Assembly: GCF_000010805.1 (NCBI RefSeq)
Contig: NC_012522.1
Coordinates: 1,550,001 to 1,614,000, forward strand
Length of the DNA: 64,000 nucleotides
Reading direction: 5' to 3'
Origin: Rhodococcus opacus B4
GTDB lineage: Bacteria; Actinomycetota; Actinomycetes; Mycobacteriales; Mycobacteriaceae
The translations under genes and the position numbers were made by a program. Within the stretch, counting starts at the first letter, position 1. Every line of letters starts with the position of its first letter. Below are positions 16,326 through 25,076 of this stretch, piece after piece. The notes below the pieces were generated by a model. It searched no databases, was not told the DNA's origin, and saw nothing but the letters and a program-made list of their open reading frames with translations.

Positions 16326-17159
16326 TCACGCCAACTCGGCCGCCCAATCGGCGAAGCTCTGCCAGCCCACCTCGGGGTAGAGCCGGCGCAGTTCGCCGAT
16401 GTTCGCGTCGTACCCCGTGTCGGTGAGGAAGCGGAACATCGCGCGCATGTCCGGCGATGCGATGGCGTCCGGGTCGGACGAATGGGCATGCACCGGCGTG
16501 CCCAGCACCTCACCGAGCACCTCGGCCATTCGGGCCGGCGTCGGATCGTCCGATGCCAGGTCGATTCTCGTCCCGGCAAATCGGTCCGGATCGTCGAACA
16601 CGAGGGCGACGAAACGGCCGAGGTCCCGGCGCGACAACTGCTGCAGCGGGGTATCGACGGGCAGAGGCAGCTCGAGTCGGCCCCGGCGGATGCCGTCGAG
16701 TCCACCGAGCAGATTGTCGTAGAAGTAGGTCGGACCGACGATCGTGTACGAGACCGATGACTCGCGCAGCAACGCCTCGGTCACCGCCTTCGTCTCGAAA
16801 TGCGGCACCCCGGTGCTCTTGTCCGCGTCGGCCACCGAAGAGAACACCACGTGGGGAACACCGGAATCAGCGAACGCGTCGACGAGCGCGGCGCCCTGAG
16901 CAATCTCCGCCTCCGGGCCGGCCTCGAATGGGGTCGTCATGGCGAACACGCCCGCACACCCGTCGACCGCAGACGCGATCGCCGCCCGATCGGTGATGTC
17001 GGCCACGGCAATGTCGACGCCTCGCAGGCGCAACGCCTCTGAGCGAGAGGAACTTCGACGAACAAGCGCTCGGACCTCACGCCCTCGCTCGAGCAGCGCG
17101 TCGACGACAGCGCCTCCCTGACCACCCGTCGCTCCGACGACTGCATACGGCTCACTCAT
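16326..17159 (-). CDS. NmrA-like NAD(P)-binding Rossmann protein (atypical SDR)
   Basis: This 277-residue protein is an NmrA/HSCARG-type atypical short-chain dehydrogenase. The Rossmann loop reads VVGATGGQGGAVVDALL, and the strand ending in VFSSVADADKSTGVPHFETK corresponds to the family's substrate region. Such proteins often lack the Tyr-x3-Lys pair and act as NAD(P)H sensors, although some reduce quinones. The ATG at 17159 was preferred over a GTG at 17165 because GGAGAGG lies ten bases upstream. It is on the same strand as the kynurenine operon, but a 103-base gap separates them, so cotranscription is uncertain. Confidence 0.85.
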   Translation of the reverse strand: MSEPYAVVGATGGQGGAVVDALLERGREVRALVRRSSSRSEALRLRGVDIAVADITDRAAIASAVDGCAGVFAMTTPFEAGPEAEIAQGAALVDAFADSGVPHVVFSSVADADKSTGVPHFETKAVTEALLRESSVSYTIVGPTYFYDNLLGGLDGIRRGRLELPLPVDTPLQQLSRRDLGRFVALVFDDPDRFAGTRIDLASDDPTPARMAEVLGEVLGTPVHAHSSDPDAIASPDMRAMFRFLTDTGYDANIGELRRLYPEVGWQSFADWAAELA

Positions 17160-17258
17160 GGGCACAACACCTCTCCTTCTCGACCGCGCCAGCGTACTCG
17201 CAGGGTCGAGTTATGGCCGCCGCGATGATTTTGCGGTCTTGCCGGTGTCAGTATTCGT

Positions 17259-17804
17259 ATGAGAACACTCGCGATTACTCAGAACATCACCCTCGACGGC
17301 TCGATCGAGATGCTCGGCGACTGGTTCGACCCAGCGGACCAGGACGAACAGTTGCTGGAGGCGACCAACCGGCAGTCCGAGCGCGCGGACGCGATGTTGC
17401 TGGGCCGGCAGACGTTCGAGGACTTCCGCAGCTACTGGCCCCAGCAGACCGACGACCGGACCGGGATCACCGACGAGCTGAACCAGATTCAGAAGTACGT
17501 CGTGTCCTCGACCATGTCCGACCCCCAGTGGCGGAACTCGACCGTGCTCACGGGCGACTGGATCGACCAGGTGCGGACCTTGAAGGGGCAGGCGGGCCGC
17601 GACATCGTCGTCACCGGGAGCATCATGCTGACCCATGCCCTGATCGAGTCCGGCCTCGTCGATGAATACCGGCTCTTCGTGTACCCCGTCGTCCAGGGTC
17701 GGGGACGACGGCTGTTCCCCGACGGATACGAGAAGCCGGGGCTGCAACTGGCCGAGGCCCGCGGCTTCCGGAACGGTGTCTCCCTGCTGCACTACACCGC
17801 CTGA
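17259..17804 (+). CDS. Dihydrofolate reductase family protein (RibD C-terminal-like)
   Basis: This 181-residue protein has the DHFR-like fold seen in RibD C-terminal domain proteins. It starts with MRTLAITQNITLDGSIE, continues with a MLLGRQTFEDFRSYWP helix and has the NADPH-contact segment IVVTGSIMLTHALIESGLVDEYRLFVYPVVQGRGRRLF. Stand-alone members are common in actinobacteria and are not true dihydrofolate reductases; their substrates are mostly unknown. The gene stands alone and is divergent from the NmrA-like gene, with 99 bases between the starts. Given nearby folate-related genes further right, a folate or pterin role cannot be excluded but is not supported. Confidence 0.85.
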   Translation: MRTLAITQNITLDGSIEMLGDWFDPADQDEQLLEATNRQSERADAMLLGRQTFEDFRSYWPQQTDDRTGITDELNQIQKYVVSSTMSDPQWRNSTVLTGDWIDQVRTLKGQAGRDIVVTGSIMLTHALIESGLVDEYRLFVYPVVQGRGRRLFPDGYEKPGLQLAEARGFRNGVSLLHYTA

Positions 17805-17865
17805 CGATGCCACCGAGGCGACCCAAGGGTGGCGGTTTCGCGACCTCCGTCCGTCCCCGCCACCG

Positions 17866-18387
17866 CTACCGCTCCGCGTCAGCAGGAGCTGTGAGCGTGG
17901 TCGTGATGGTGGTCGGTGTGGGTCGCTTCGTCCGCGTCGGGAGCTCCGGTGGTGGCGGCAGCAGCCAGGTCGTGGTCGGCTCCGACGAGCGGGTCACGGG
18001 GAGCACCTCGAACGTCGTCTGCACCACCATCGACGGGATCGGCACGCACCGCAGCCCGGCCACCTGGAAACCGCGACTGCCGCGGTTCGGCACCGCCGCG
18101 CGGAAGTCGGCGACGCTGCCGACCTGACGGGTCTCGCCCAGGATGCGATCGCCGAACTCCACCGCCCACGGTCCGCCGCACGTCGGAAGATTCGTCGCGT
18201 GATACTGGATGCGGTCGCCCGGCTCCCCGCGCGGCGGGCTGACGAAGAGGACCGGCCCAGCGGGATCGAGCATGCGCGTCGCCTCCCGGTCGGGTTCGCT
18301 CGACGCACCGCCGCCGGTGTGGACGGCGAGCAGCAGAGCGACGGACCCGACGAATGCCGTCGCCGCCAACCAGGGTGTGTGTCGCAT
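17866..18387 (-). CDS. Exported or membrane-anchored hypothetical protein
   Basis: I do not recognise this 173-residue protein. The N terminus is a signal peptide or anchor (basic start, then AATAFVGSVALLLAV). A globular part with two cysteines (PTCGGPW and LRCVPIP) that could form a disulfide follows, and the tail is rich in Thr and Pro. It is probably outside the membrane. The ATG at 18387 has a GAGGTGA site and was chosen over a GTG nine bases upstream. It lies 22 bases downstream of the membrane-protein gene at 18410-19603 and is probably cotranscribed with it. Confidence 0.6.
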   Translation of the reverse strand: MRHTPWLAATAFVGSVALLLAVHTGGGASSEPDREATRMLDPAGPVLFVSPPRGEPGDRIQYHATNLPTCGGPWAVEFGDRILGETRQVGSVADFRAAVPNRGSRGFQVAGLRCVPIPSMVVQTTFEVLPVTRSSEPTTTWLLPPPPELPTRTKRPTPTTITTTLTAPADAER

Positions 18388-18409
18388 CGGTCTCACCTCG
18401 CACCCTCAA

Positions 18410-19603
18410 TTATGCGGCTTCGCCACCCACCGCTCCGACGTTGCCGCATCCACCGATGTCCGGACGGCTCCCGGCGGCCTCGAGCCGGTAGAGGGCGAAA
18501 CACAAGATGGCGTCGAGGTTGTTGAATCCGACTTCCGCATACAGGCCTACCTCGTCGTCGTACAACGCGGTCGACGGATACCAGTCGGGTTGCGGGACAG
18601 GATGTCCGGTTACGCGGCGGTACTGCGCCGACCACCGGTCGGCGACACCGAAGGCGAAGGCGTAGGGGACGGCGGCGAGGAAGCACTCACGGACCGCGGC
18701 GGAGCCGATCGTCTTCGACCGACCCGACAGCACGCGTTCGAACCCGGCGGCGCCCGACCACACTTGCCGCCCCGTCGGCGTGTGCCGAAGACCCGTTCCC
18801 GCGGCGAACACGCCGAGCGAGCCGATGACGAACGCGACGAAGGGAACGCCGATGATCGTGGGACCGAGTATGCCGAGGAACCCGAGCGCGGCGAGTACCG
18901 TGCACAGGCACGCCATCGCCCGCCCGATCCACGTCCTCACCGAGAACACGAGCAGATCGCCCTGCGCCGCCCACGACCGGCATCGTTCGGACATCGCGCC
19001 CAGGCCCTCCCTTACCGCGTAGCCGGATTCGGGCGAGCCGTCGGCGACGAATACCCCACCCGGCGAATAGATTCCGAGACATTCGGCGAACACCCGGGAA
19101 ATGGGATCGATCTGCCTCCACTGCTGTGGGGTGCCGATCCCCTCGATCTGCCACAGGTCGTCATCGACCAGCGTCAGCCGGACCACCGACTGCTCGGCCA
19201 GGTGGAGCAGTGTCGCCGTCGGCGTGCTGTCGCCGATCCACTTCCGCAGGACGTATTCGGTCTGCGCGGGCCCGAGACCGGGAACGGGTCCATACCGCAC
19301 CGGCGCCTCGGGGAGCTCCTCGCGGGCACTTCGCGACCACAGAAGACCCGCGCCCCATGCGACGACCGACATCCCCACGGCAACCGCGGCGAGCACCAAC
19401 GAGTCGCCGACGATCGCGGCGAGTCCACGCGCATTCGACGTCGGACCCCACACCAGAGGCAACAGCAGTCCTGTGCAGGCCGAGACACCGACGAGTACGG
19501 CAACGGCAACTCGCGTCCTCGACGCATCCGACGCGCGGCGGTGCCCGGCGCTGCGGTCCTCCCCGTCGGAATCGGGCTGGTACTCATCGCCGTTGTCGTA
19601 CAT
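18410..19603 (-). CDS. DUF2207-like C-terminal membrane protein (YciQ-type), tentative
   Basis: This 397-residue protein has two hydrophobic helices near residues 30-85 and another pair near 225-265. The cytosolic parts resemble the C-terminal portion of DUF2207 proteins: a LGPAQTEYVLRKWIGDSTPTATLLHLAEQ segment typical of their PPxE-like helical domain, and a FERVLSGR plus WSAQYRRVTGHP-like end. The N-terminal extracellular DUF2207 domain is missing, so it is shorter than canonical members. The function is unknown. A GAGGTAA ribosome binding site precedes the ATG. The assignment rests on pattern recognition and is tentative. Confidence 0.6.
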   Translation of the reverse strand: MYDNGDEYQPDSDGEDRSAGHRRASDASRTRVAVAVLVGVSACTGLLLPLVWGPTSNARGLAAIVGDSLVLAAVAVGMSVVAWGAGLLWSRSAREELPEAPVRYGPVPGLGPAQTEYVLRKWIGDSTPTATLLHLAEQSVVRLTLVDDDLWQIEGIGTPQQWRQIDPISRVFAECLGIYSPGGVFVADGSPESGYAVREGLGAMSERCRSWAAQGDLLVFSVRTWIGRAMACLCTVLAALGFLGILGPTIIGVPFVAFVIGSLGVFAAGTGLRHTPTGRQVWSGAAGFERVLSGRSKTIGSAAVRECFLAAVPYAFAFGVADRWSAQYRRVTGHPVPQPDWYPSTALYDDEVGLYAEVGFNNLDAILCFALYRLEAAGSRPDIGGCGNVGAVGGEAA

Positions 19604-19768
19604 TCGCTTACCTCGTCGCCGGGAATGTTCGCTGATACCGCAATCCTCGGCACAACCGTCACCGGCAACCAGACGACACAGGGACTACCGACCCCACCTC
19701 GAGGTGCATGATTCCTCACCCTATCGGGGACGCCGCGCCCGCTCACGGTGTGTTGCGGCGAACGGGAT

Positions 19769-20640
19769 TCACCAGTCCGCGATCACCGGAACGACGCGTT
19801 CGCCCAGGATCTCGAGGGGCGTGATCGACGCGACCTGCGGCACCCATCCGTGAACGTGGGTGACTCCCAGCTTCGCCAGGTCCTCGAGTTGACCGAGCAA
19901 GGTGTCCAGGTTCTGTCCGCCCGCACCCGGGTCGAGCGGGAACATCACGGTCTTCTCGATGGCGTCGTAGTCGGTCCCGAGCGCGGTGCAATGATTCCTC
20001 AGCACCTCCAGCTTGTGGGAGACCTCGGGTCCACCGAACACATTGCAGGCCTGTGCGTACTGCGCGACCAGCCGAAGAGTCTTCTTCTAACCCCGCCGCC
20101 GATGAGGATGGGCGGGTGCGGGCGCCGTAGCGGCTGCGGCACGTTCATCGTGCGGCCGAGCTGATAGTGCTTTCCCTCGAACGGCCCGTCGTTCTCGCTC
20201 CACATCTGCAGGCAGATCTGCAGTGTCTCCTCGAGCCGTTCGAAGCGTTCGGCGGTGGGCGGAAAGTCGAGGCCGAGTCCGACACTCTCGTCCTCATTCC
20301 AGGCGGCGCCGATTCCGAGGTACGCGCGCCCCTTGGACAGGACGTCGAGCGTGGTCACAGCCTTGGCGAGGAGGCCCGGCTCGCGATAGACGGTGGCGGT
20401 CACCCAGGCCAGCAAGTCCACCCTCTCGGTGACGGCAGCGAGGAATCCGAGGGTGGTGTACGCCTCGAGCATCTCGGTGTCGATCGGTCCTACCGGTTCG
20501 ATCTGCCAGAGATGATCCATGACGCTGAGCTTGGAGAAACCCACGTCCTCGGCGGTGGTGGCAATGCGGCGCAGGTCGTCCGAAAGGATCGACGGGCCGG
20601 CCGGATAGGTGAAGTCGGCGATGTGCAGTCCCAGTTCCAT
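19769..20640 (-). pseudogene. LLM-class F420-dependent oxidoreductase, frameshifted
   Basis: The first part (start 20640) reads as a luciferase-like F420 oxidoreductase: MELGLHIADFTYP, DHLWQIEPVG, and GIGAAWNEDES. Near HPPILIGGG the frame is lost at about 20087-20094, and it then runs through unrelated residues. The expected continuation (RLVAQYAQACNVFGGPEVSHKLEVLRNHC) is found in another frame ending at 19769, with a TAG directly at the junction. One base deleted plus one substitution would explain both. The protein is therefore probably inactive, unless the junction is a sequencing error. Intact members have about 290-300 residues. Confidence 0.8.
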
Positions 20641-20700
20641 AGCTCTCCACGCTAAACCTGTTGCCGCCGGCTACCCAGGGATCGCCGGTACCACCCACAC

Positions 20701-21852
20701 GTGCCCTCGCCAGATGCCGTCACGAATACGTACGGTGACCCGGTGACCGAATCCGCTCGCCGACTCGACGTGGTCTTCGCCCCCGACACCGTGGCGCACC
20801 GCGGAACCGCGGAGGAAGTGGTGGGCCGGGCGCTGGATGCGCGGGGCCTCACCGGCGAGGTGACGTTCGCCGCGGACACCTCGGATCTGCAGCGCGCCGT
20901 ACGGACGGCGGCGAGCCGGGGTGAGTTCGTCGTCGTGCCCGGCGCCGGAGCATCGTTCACCGCCCCGGCCCGCGGGGCGATCCGCGTCGATTTCGGAGAG
21001 TGCGAGGCGGACCGCTCCGACGGCATCCGGGCCCACATCCGCGGGCGGGGACTCGACGGACTCCGATTCGCCGTCGACAGCTGGTACCACCACCGCTTTC
21101 ACCCCGGGACGATCGTCCACTACGGCGACGACCCCGATCAGCGCGCCGAACTGCGGGTCCCGAACGACACCGGACCGTTCCCCGTCGCCGTGCTGATCCA
21201 CGGCGGATATTGGCGTCCCCGTTGGGAGTTCGACCTGATGGACGGTCTGGCGGTGGACCTGACTGCCCGCGGGTACGTGACGTGGAACGTCGAGTACCGT
21301 CGCCCCGCCGACGGCCGTTGGGCAGCGATGACGTCCGATGTCGCCGCCGCACTGCAGGCCGCCGGGTCCGTCCCGCAGGCGGATCCGGGACGCGTCGTGA
21401 TCCTCGGCCACTCGGCCGGCGGTCAGCTCGCCCTGCGCGCCGCCGCCGACGCCGCCGCCGTCGCCGACGGGGCGGCGGTGCGTCCGGCTCTGGCGGTCAG
21501 CCTGGCCGGGGTCCTGAACCTGCGGCTCGCCGACGAACGCCGTCTCGGCGCGGGCGCCGTGGCCGACGCCGTCGGCGGCCACTGGGCCGACGACCGGGCG
21601 ACGTACCAGCGGTCGTCACCGCTCCATCGGCTGCCGCTCGGCGTCCCGCAACTGGTGGCGTGCGGCGAGGGCGACGAACCGGACCTGCTGGAGATGAGCA
21701 GGGAATACCACGCGGCCGCCGCGGAGATCCCGGACGACGTCACCCTGATCGAGGGCCCCGGCGACCACTTCGCCGTCATCGATCCCGCGAGCGAGATCTG
21801 GCGAAGGATCGCCGGGGCCATCGACGCGCGGGTCAGACCTCGGACAGCGTAG
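20701..21852 (+). CDS. Alpha/beta hydrolase of the kynurenine formamidase type with an N-terminal extra domain
   Basis: The C-terminal 240 residues form an alpha/beta hydrolase with the HGGYW oxyanion motif typical of arylformamidases and related carboxylesterases, the nucleophile elbow GHSAGGQLAL, and a late EGPGDHFAVI histidine. It could hydrolyse N-formylkynurenine, the step missing from the kynA-kynU operon 5 kb away. About 130 residues precede this domain. Their pattern (strand, helix, VVVPGAGASFTAPAR, then a GLDGLRFAVDSW end) recalls a degenerate type II dehydroquinase fold without its catalytic loop; this is a weak inference. The start may be GTG 20701 or GTG 20743. The 3' end overlaps the convergent dehydrogenase gene by 20 bases. 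Confidence 0.75.
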   Translation: MPSPDAVTNTYGDPVTESARRLDVVFAPDTVAHRGTAEEVVGRALDARGLTGEVTFAADTSDLQRAVRTAASRGEFVVVPGAGASFTAPARGAIRVDFGECEADRSDGIRAHIRGRGLDGLRFAVDSWYHHRFHPGTIVHYGDDPDQRAELRVPNDTGPFPVAVLIHGGYWRPRWEFDLMDGLAVDLTARGYVTWNVEYRRPADGRWAAMTSDVAAALQAAGSVPQADPGRVVILGHSAGGQLALRAAADAAAVADGAAVRPALAVSLAGVLNLRLADERRLGAGAVADAVGGHWADDRATYQRSSPLHRLPLGVPQLVACGEGDEPDLLEMSREYHAAAAEIPDDVTLIEGPGDHFAVIDPASEIWRRIAGAIDARVRPRTA

Positions 21853-23455
21853 ACACCGCCGACTGCAACCCGGCCCCCGCGCGACCGCGCAGCAGGTCCG
21901 CGCAGCGCTCGGCCATCGTCATGACCGTGATGTTCGGGTTGACGTGCGGCAGTTTCGGCATCGCCGACGCATCCACCACTCGCAGTCCGCGCACCCCCTT
22001 GACCCGCAGTTCCGGATCGAGCACCGCCATCGGATCGTCGACGCCGCCCATGCGGGCCGTGCCCGCCGGGTGATACACCGTGTTGTGGGTCTTGTGGATG
22101 TAGTCGAGGATCTCGTCGTCGGTCACCGCGTCCGGTCCCGGCGCCAGTTCCCGGGCGATCCATCCGCGCAGCGCCTTCTGCTCGGCGATCGTGCGGGCCA
22201 GCTTCACCCCGGACAGCATCACCCGGTCGTCGTGGCCCTCACTGTCGGTGAAGTACCGCGGATCGACCTTCGCGCGGTCGCGGAAGTCCCGCGAGCGCAG
22301 CCGCACCGTTCCGCGGGAACGGCCCTGGGTGACGTTGGGTGTCAGGCAGAAACCGTTGTCGGTGGTGGGGTAACCCCACCGGAGCGTGTTCATGTCGAAC
22401 GGCACGCTGCCGTAGTGCATCATCAGGTCGGGGTGATTCAGCCCATCCTCGGTGGTGGCGAAGAGGCCGATCTCCCACCACTGCGTCGACGTCTCGACCA
22501 TCGGCCGGGACGCCTCCCAGAACACCAGCCCCTCCACGTGGTCGTCGAGGTTCTGCCCGACCCCGGGCGAATCGACGCGGACGGGAACGCCGAACTCCGC
22601 GAGATGCTCCGCCGGCCCGATCCCCGAGAGCATCAACAGTTTCGGGGTGTCGATGGCCCCGGCGGTGATGATTACCTCGCGTCGCGCCGACACCGTGTCG
22701 TACCCGGTGAGGTCGGGACGTTGATACCGGACACCGATCGCCGTCTGCCGTTCGTCGAACAGGATCTCGCTGACCCAGCAGCCGGTCCGGACCTCCAGGT
22801 TGGGGCGTGTCCCGAGGATCGGGTGCAGGTAGGCATGCGACGACGACATCCGGGTGCCGTCCTCGGACGCGTTGATCTGGAACCACCCGGCCCCGTTGAG
22901 CACCGTTCCGCCACGGTTGAACGCGACGGTGGGCAACCCGACCGCGGCGGCGGCGTCGAGTACCGCGCGGCCACACGGATCGTTCGGTGGGACGTCGCGC
23001 AGTCGCACCGGACCACCGCGGCCATGACCGTCTCCGGGGGCGTCGTTGTTCTCCAGGCGGCCGACGTACGGCAGGATGTCGCGCGCACCCCACCCCGACG
23101 CGCCCATCGCCTCCCAGTCGTCGAGCGCCTCGGCCGGCGGCCAGAACGCGATACACGAATTGTGCGACGAGCAGCCGCCGAGCACCTTGGCGCGGGCGTG
23201 CCGCATGAAGCTGTTGCCCCGCTCCTGCGGCTCGACCGGATAGTCCCAGTCGTACCCGGAGTCCAGCAGGTGCATCCACTGCGACAGCTCGAGGACGTTG
23301 CGGTCACCGACGTCGGACGGCCCGGCCTCCAGCAGGCACACCGTCACCGACGGGTCTTCACTCAGGCGTGCCGCGAGAACGCATCCCGCACTGCCACCGC
23401 CCGCGATCACATAGTCGAATTCTCCTGCGGAGGTGCGCAATACGTCGTCGGTCAT
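21833..23455 (-). CDS. GMC oxidoreductase, choline dehydrogenase-like
   Basis: This 540-residue flavoprotein is a glucose-methanol-choline oxidoreductase. It has the FAD loop VIAGGGSAGCVLAARLSED, the GMC signature around KVLGGCSSHNSCIAFW, the second signature GAIDTPKLLMLSGIGP, and a C-terminal catalytic His in YHPAGTARMGG followed by NPNITVMTMAERCADLL. Given the betaine-aldehyde dehydrogenase, BCCT transporter and Rieske demethylase in the same operon, choline is the likely substrate, oxidised to betaine aldehyde. Other alcohols are possible. The start overlaps the permease stop by ATGA. It is the last gene of a five-gene operon running leftward from 29382. Confidence 0.88.
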   Translation of the reverse strand: MTDDVLRTSAGEFDYVIAGGGSAGCVLAARLSEDPSVTVCLLEAGPSDVGDRNVLELSQWMHLLDSGYDWDYPVEPQERGNSFMRHARAKVLGGCSSHNSCIAFWPPAEALDDWEAMGASGWGARDILPYVGRLENNDAPGDGHGRGGPVRLRDVPPNDPCGRAVLDAAAAVGLPTVAFNRGGTVLNGAGWFQINASEDGTRMSSSHAYLHPILGTRPNLEVRTGCWVSEILFDERQTAIGVRYQRPDLTGYDTVSARREVIITAGAIDTPKLLMLSGIGPAEHLAEFGVPVRVDSPGVGQNLDDHVEGLVFWEASRPMVETSTQWWEIGLFATTEDGLNHPDLMMHYGSVPFDMNTLRWGYPTTDNGFCLTPNVTQGRSRGTVRLRSRDFRDRAKVDPRYFTDSEGHDDRVMLSGVKLARTIAEQKALRGWIARELAPGPDAVTDDEILDYIHKTHNTVYHPAGTARMGGVDDPMAVLDPELRVKGVRGLRVVDASAMPKLPHVNPNITVMTMAERCADLLRGRAGAGLQSAVSTLSEV

Positions 23456-25020
23456 CGGGCGAGCTCCTTGTCGTTCGGTTCGGATTCCGGTGCGGGCGTT
23501 GCCACCGCCGCGGAGTGTGACGTCAACGTGCCGATGTGGTGCCGGCCGGTGGTGAGGTACCAGAGCAGCCCGAACCCGAGGATGACGCCGATGTAGACGA
23601 AAGCGCCCCAGGTGTTGTACCAGGGTTCGCCGTAGACTGCCTCGCGGGGCCAGGCGAGGTTGACGGCCATGCCCGCGCCCCACACCACGGCGACGATGTT
23701 GACGGGCAACCCCCACCTTCCCATCGTGAAGTAGCCGCCCTCCTTCAGGTCCTGCGGCGGCCACTGGCCGCGCAGCCTCCGCTTCAGCATCGGGCCGGTG
23801 ACCATGAGATAGGCCAGGTAGATCATGATGATCGCGATCGAGGTCAGCACGGTGAAGATGTGCGGTTGGCCGATGTTGACCACCAGGATCAGCGCGGCCA
23901 CCACTCCGATCGTCACGGCGGGCACGACGGGTGTCCGTGTCTTCGGGTGGACGCGGGCGAGCCGCTCCCCGAACGGGAGTGCGTTGTCGCGTGCCATGGC
24001 GAACGTCAGCCGGATGGCGGCGGTGTGCACCGCGAGCGAGCACACGGTCACCGCGATCACGATGCAGATCAGGAAGATGGTGCCCAGCGGGCCCCACATC
24101 ACCTGCTCCACGATGTACTGCAGGCTGCCGTCGGACGCACCGATCTTCGGATCGTCCAGGTCGGGTGCCGCCATCACGGCGAAGACGAGGATCGCGCCGC
24201 CGATCACGAACGAGGCGAGGATCGCGCGGAGGATCGCTTTGGGGGCGGTGCGGCGGGGTTCCACCGTCTCCTCGCCCAGCGAGCTCGCGGTGTCGAAGCC
24301 GTACATCACGTAGCCCGACGCGAGGGTGGCCACCAGGAAGGCAACGAGGTAGCCCCCGCTTTCCCCGGCGCCGTAGCCGTGGGTGGAGAAGAACACCTGA
24401 GGGCCGCGGGTCATGTTGGCGGCGAGGATGATCGCGATCAGCACCGCGGCGATGAGTTCGATGAACACACCGGCGCTGTTGATCATCGCCATCAGACGGA
24501 CGCCGAGCGCGTTGACGACGGTGGTGAAGCCGATCATCACGGTTCCGAGGATGACGGCGTTGGTGGCGAAGTCGTGTTCCCCGGTGCCGTCGCCGACGAT
24601 CTGGAAGCCGCTCCACAGCCGCGGCAGATTCAGCTGCAGCGCCAGTACAACGGCCGACAGGGTGACGATCGATGCGGTCAGCATCAGCCAGCCCGCGGAC
24701 CACCCCACCACTCTGCTGCCGAGTGTTTTCGCCCAGTTGTACACGGAGCCGGCTATCGGATACTTGGCGGCGAGCTCCATGAAGCACAGTGCCACCGAGA
24801 GCTGGCCGAGGAACACCACCGGCCACGACCACAGGTATGCGGGGCCTGCGGAGCCGAAACCGAAGTAGAACAGTTGGAAAGTGCCGGTCAGGATGGAAAT
24901 GTAGCTGACGCCCGCGGCGAAACTCGCGAACTTGCCGATACTGCGATCCAGGGACTCCTTGTATCCGAAATCTTCGAGTCCACTGTCCTGATCGCCGGTC
25001 GTGTTGTCGGGTCTGGTCAT
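23452..25020 (-). CDS. APC-family amino acid/amine permease
   Basis: This 522-residue membrane protein has twelve predicted hydrophobic helices and belongs to the amino acid-polyamine-organocation family. Typical features are the GVSYISILTGTF first helix, GPAYLWSWPVVFLGQL and the SGYVMYGFDTASSLGEETVEPRRTAPKAI segment. Such permeases import amino acids, GABA or small amines. In this operon it probably transports choline, ethanolamine-like amines or a betaine derivative. The ATG at 25020 follows AGGAAG. It lies 56 bases downstream of the aldehyde dehydrogenase and overlaps the GMC gene, so the five genes are probably one transcript. Confidence 0.88.
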   Translation of the reverse strand: MTRPDNTTGDQDSGLEDFGYKESLDRSIGKFASFAAGVSYISILTGTFQLFYFGFGSAGPAYLWSWPVVFLGQLSVALCFMELAAKYPIAGSVYNWAKTLGSRVVGWSAGWLMLTASIVTLSAVVLALQLNLPRLWSGFQIVGDGTGEHDFATNAVILGTVMIGFTTVVNALGVRLMAMINSAGVFIELIAAVLIAIILAANMTRGPQVFFSTHGYGAGESGGYLVAFLVATLASGYVMYGFDTASSLGEETVEPRRTAPKAILRAILASFVIGGAILVFAVMAAPDLDDPKIGASDGSLQYIVEQVMWGPLGTIFLICIVIAVTVCSLAVHTAAIRLTFAMARDNALPFGERLARVHPKTRTPVVPAVTIGVVAALILVVNIGQPHIFTVLTSIAIIMIYLAYLMVTGPMLKRRLRGQWPPQDLKEGGYFTMGRWGLPVNIVAVVWGAGMAVNLAWPREAVYGEPWYNTWGAFVYIGVILGFGLLWYLTTGRHHIGTLTSHSAAVATPAPESEPNDKELAR

Positions 25021-25076
25021 TCGATCACTTCCTGAGAAGTCGATGGGTGTGCTCGCGCGCCCCTGCCGAGTGCACG

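Noticed and set aside
23456-24832. A minus-strand reading of about 1000 codons joining the GMC dehydrogenase to upstream sequence
   Set aside because: The upstream part is out of frame with the permease gene that occupies the same DNA, and the FAD loop places the dehydrogenase start at 23455.
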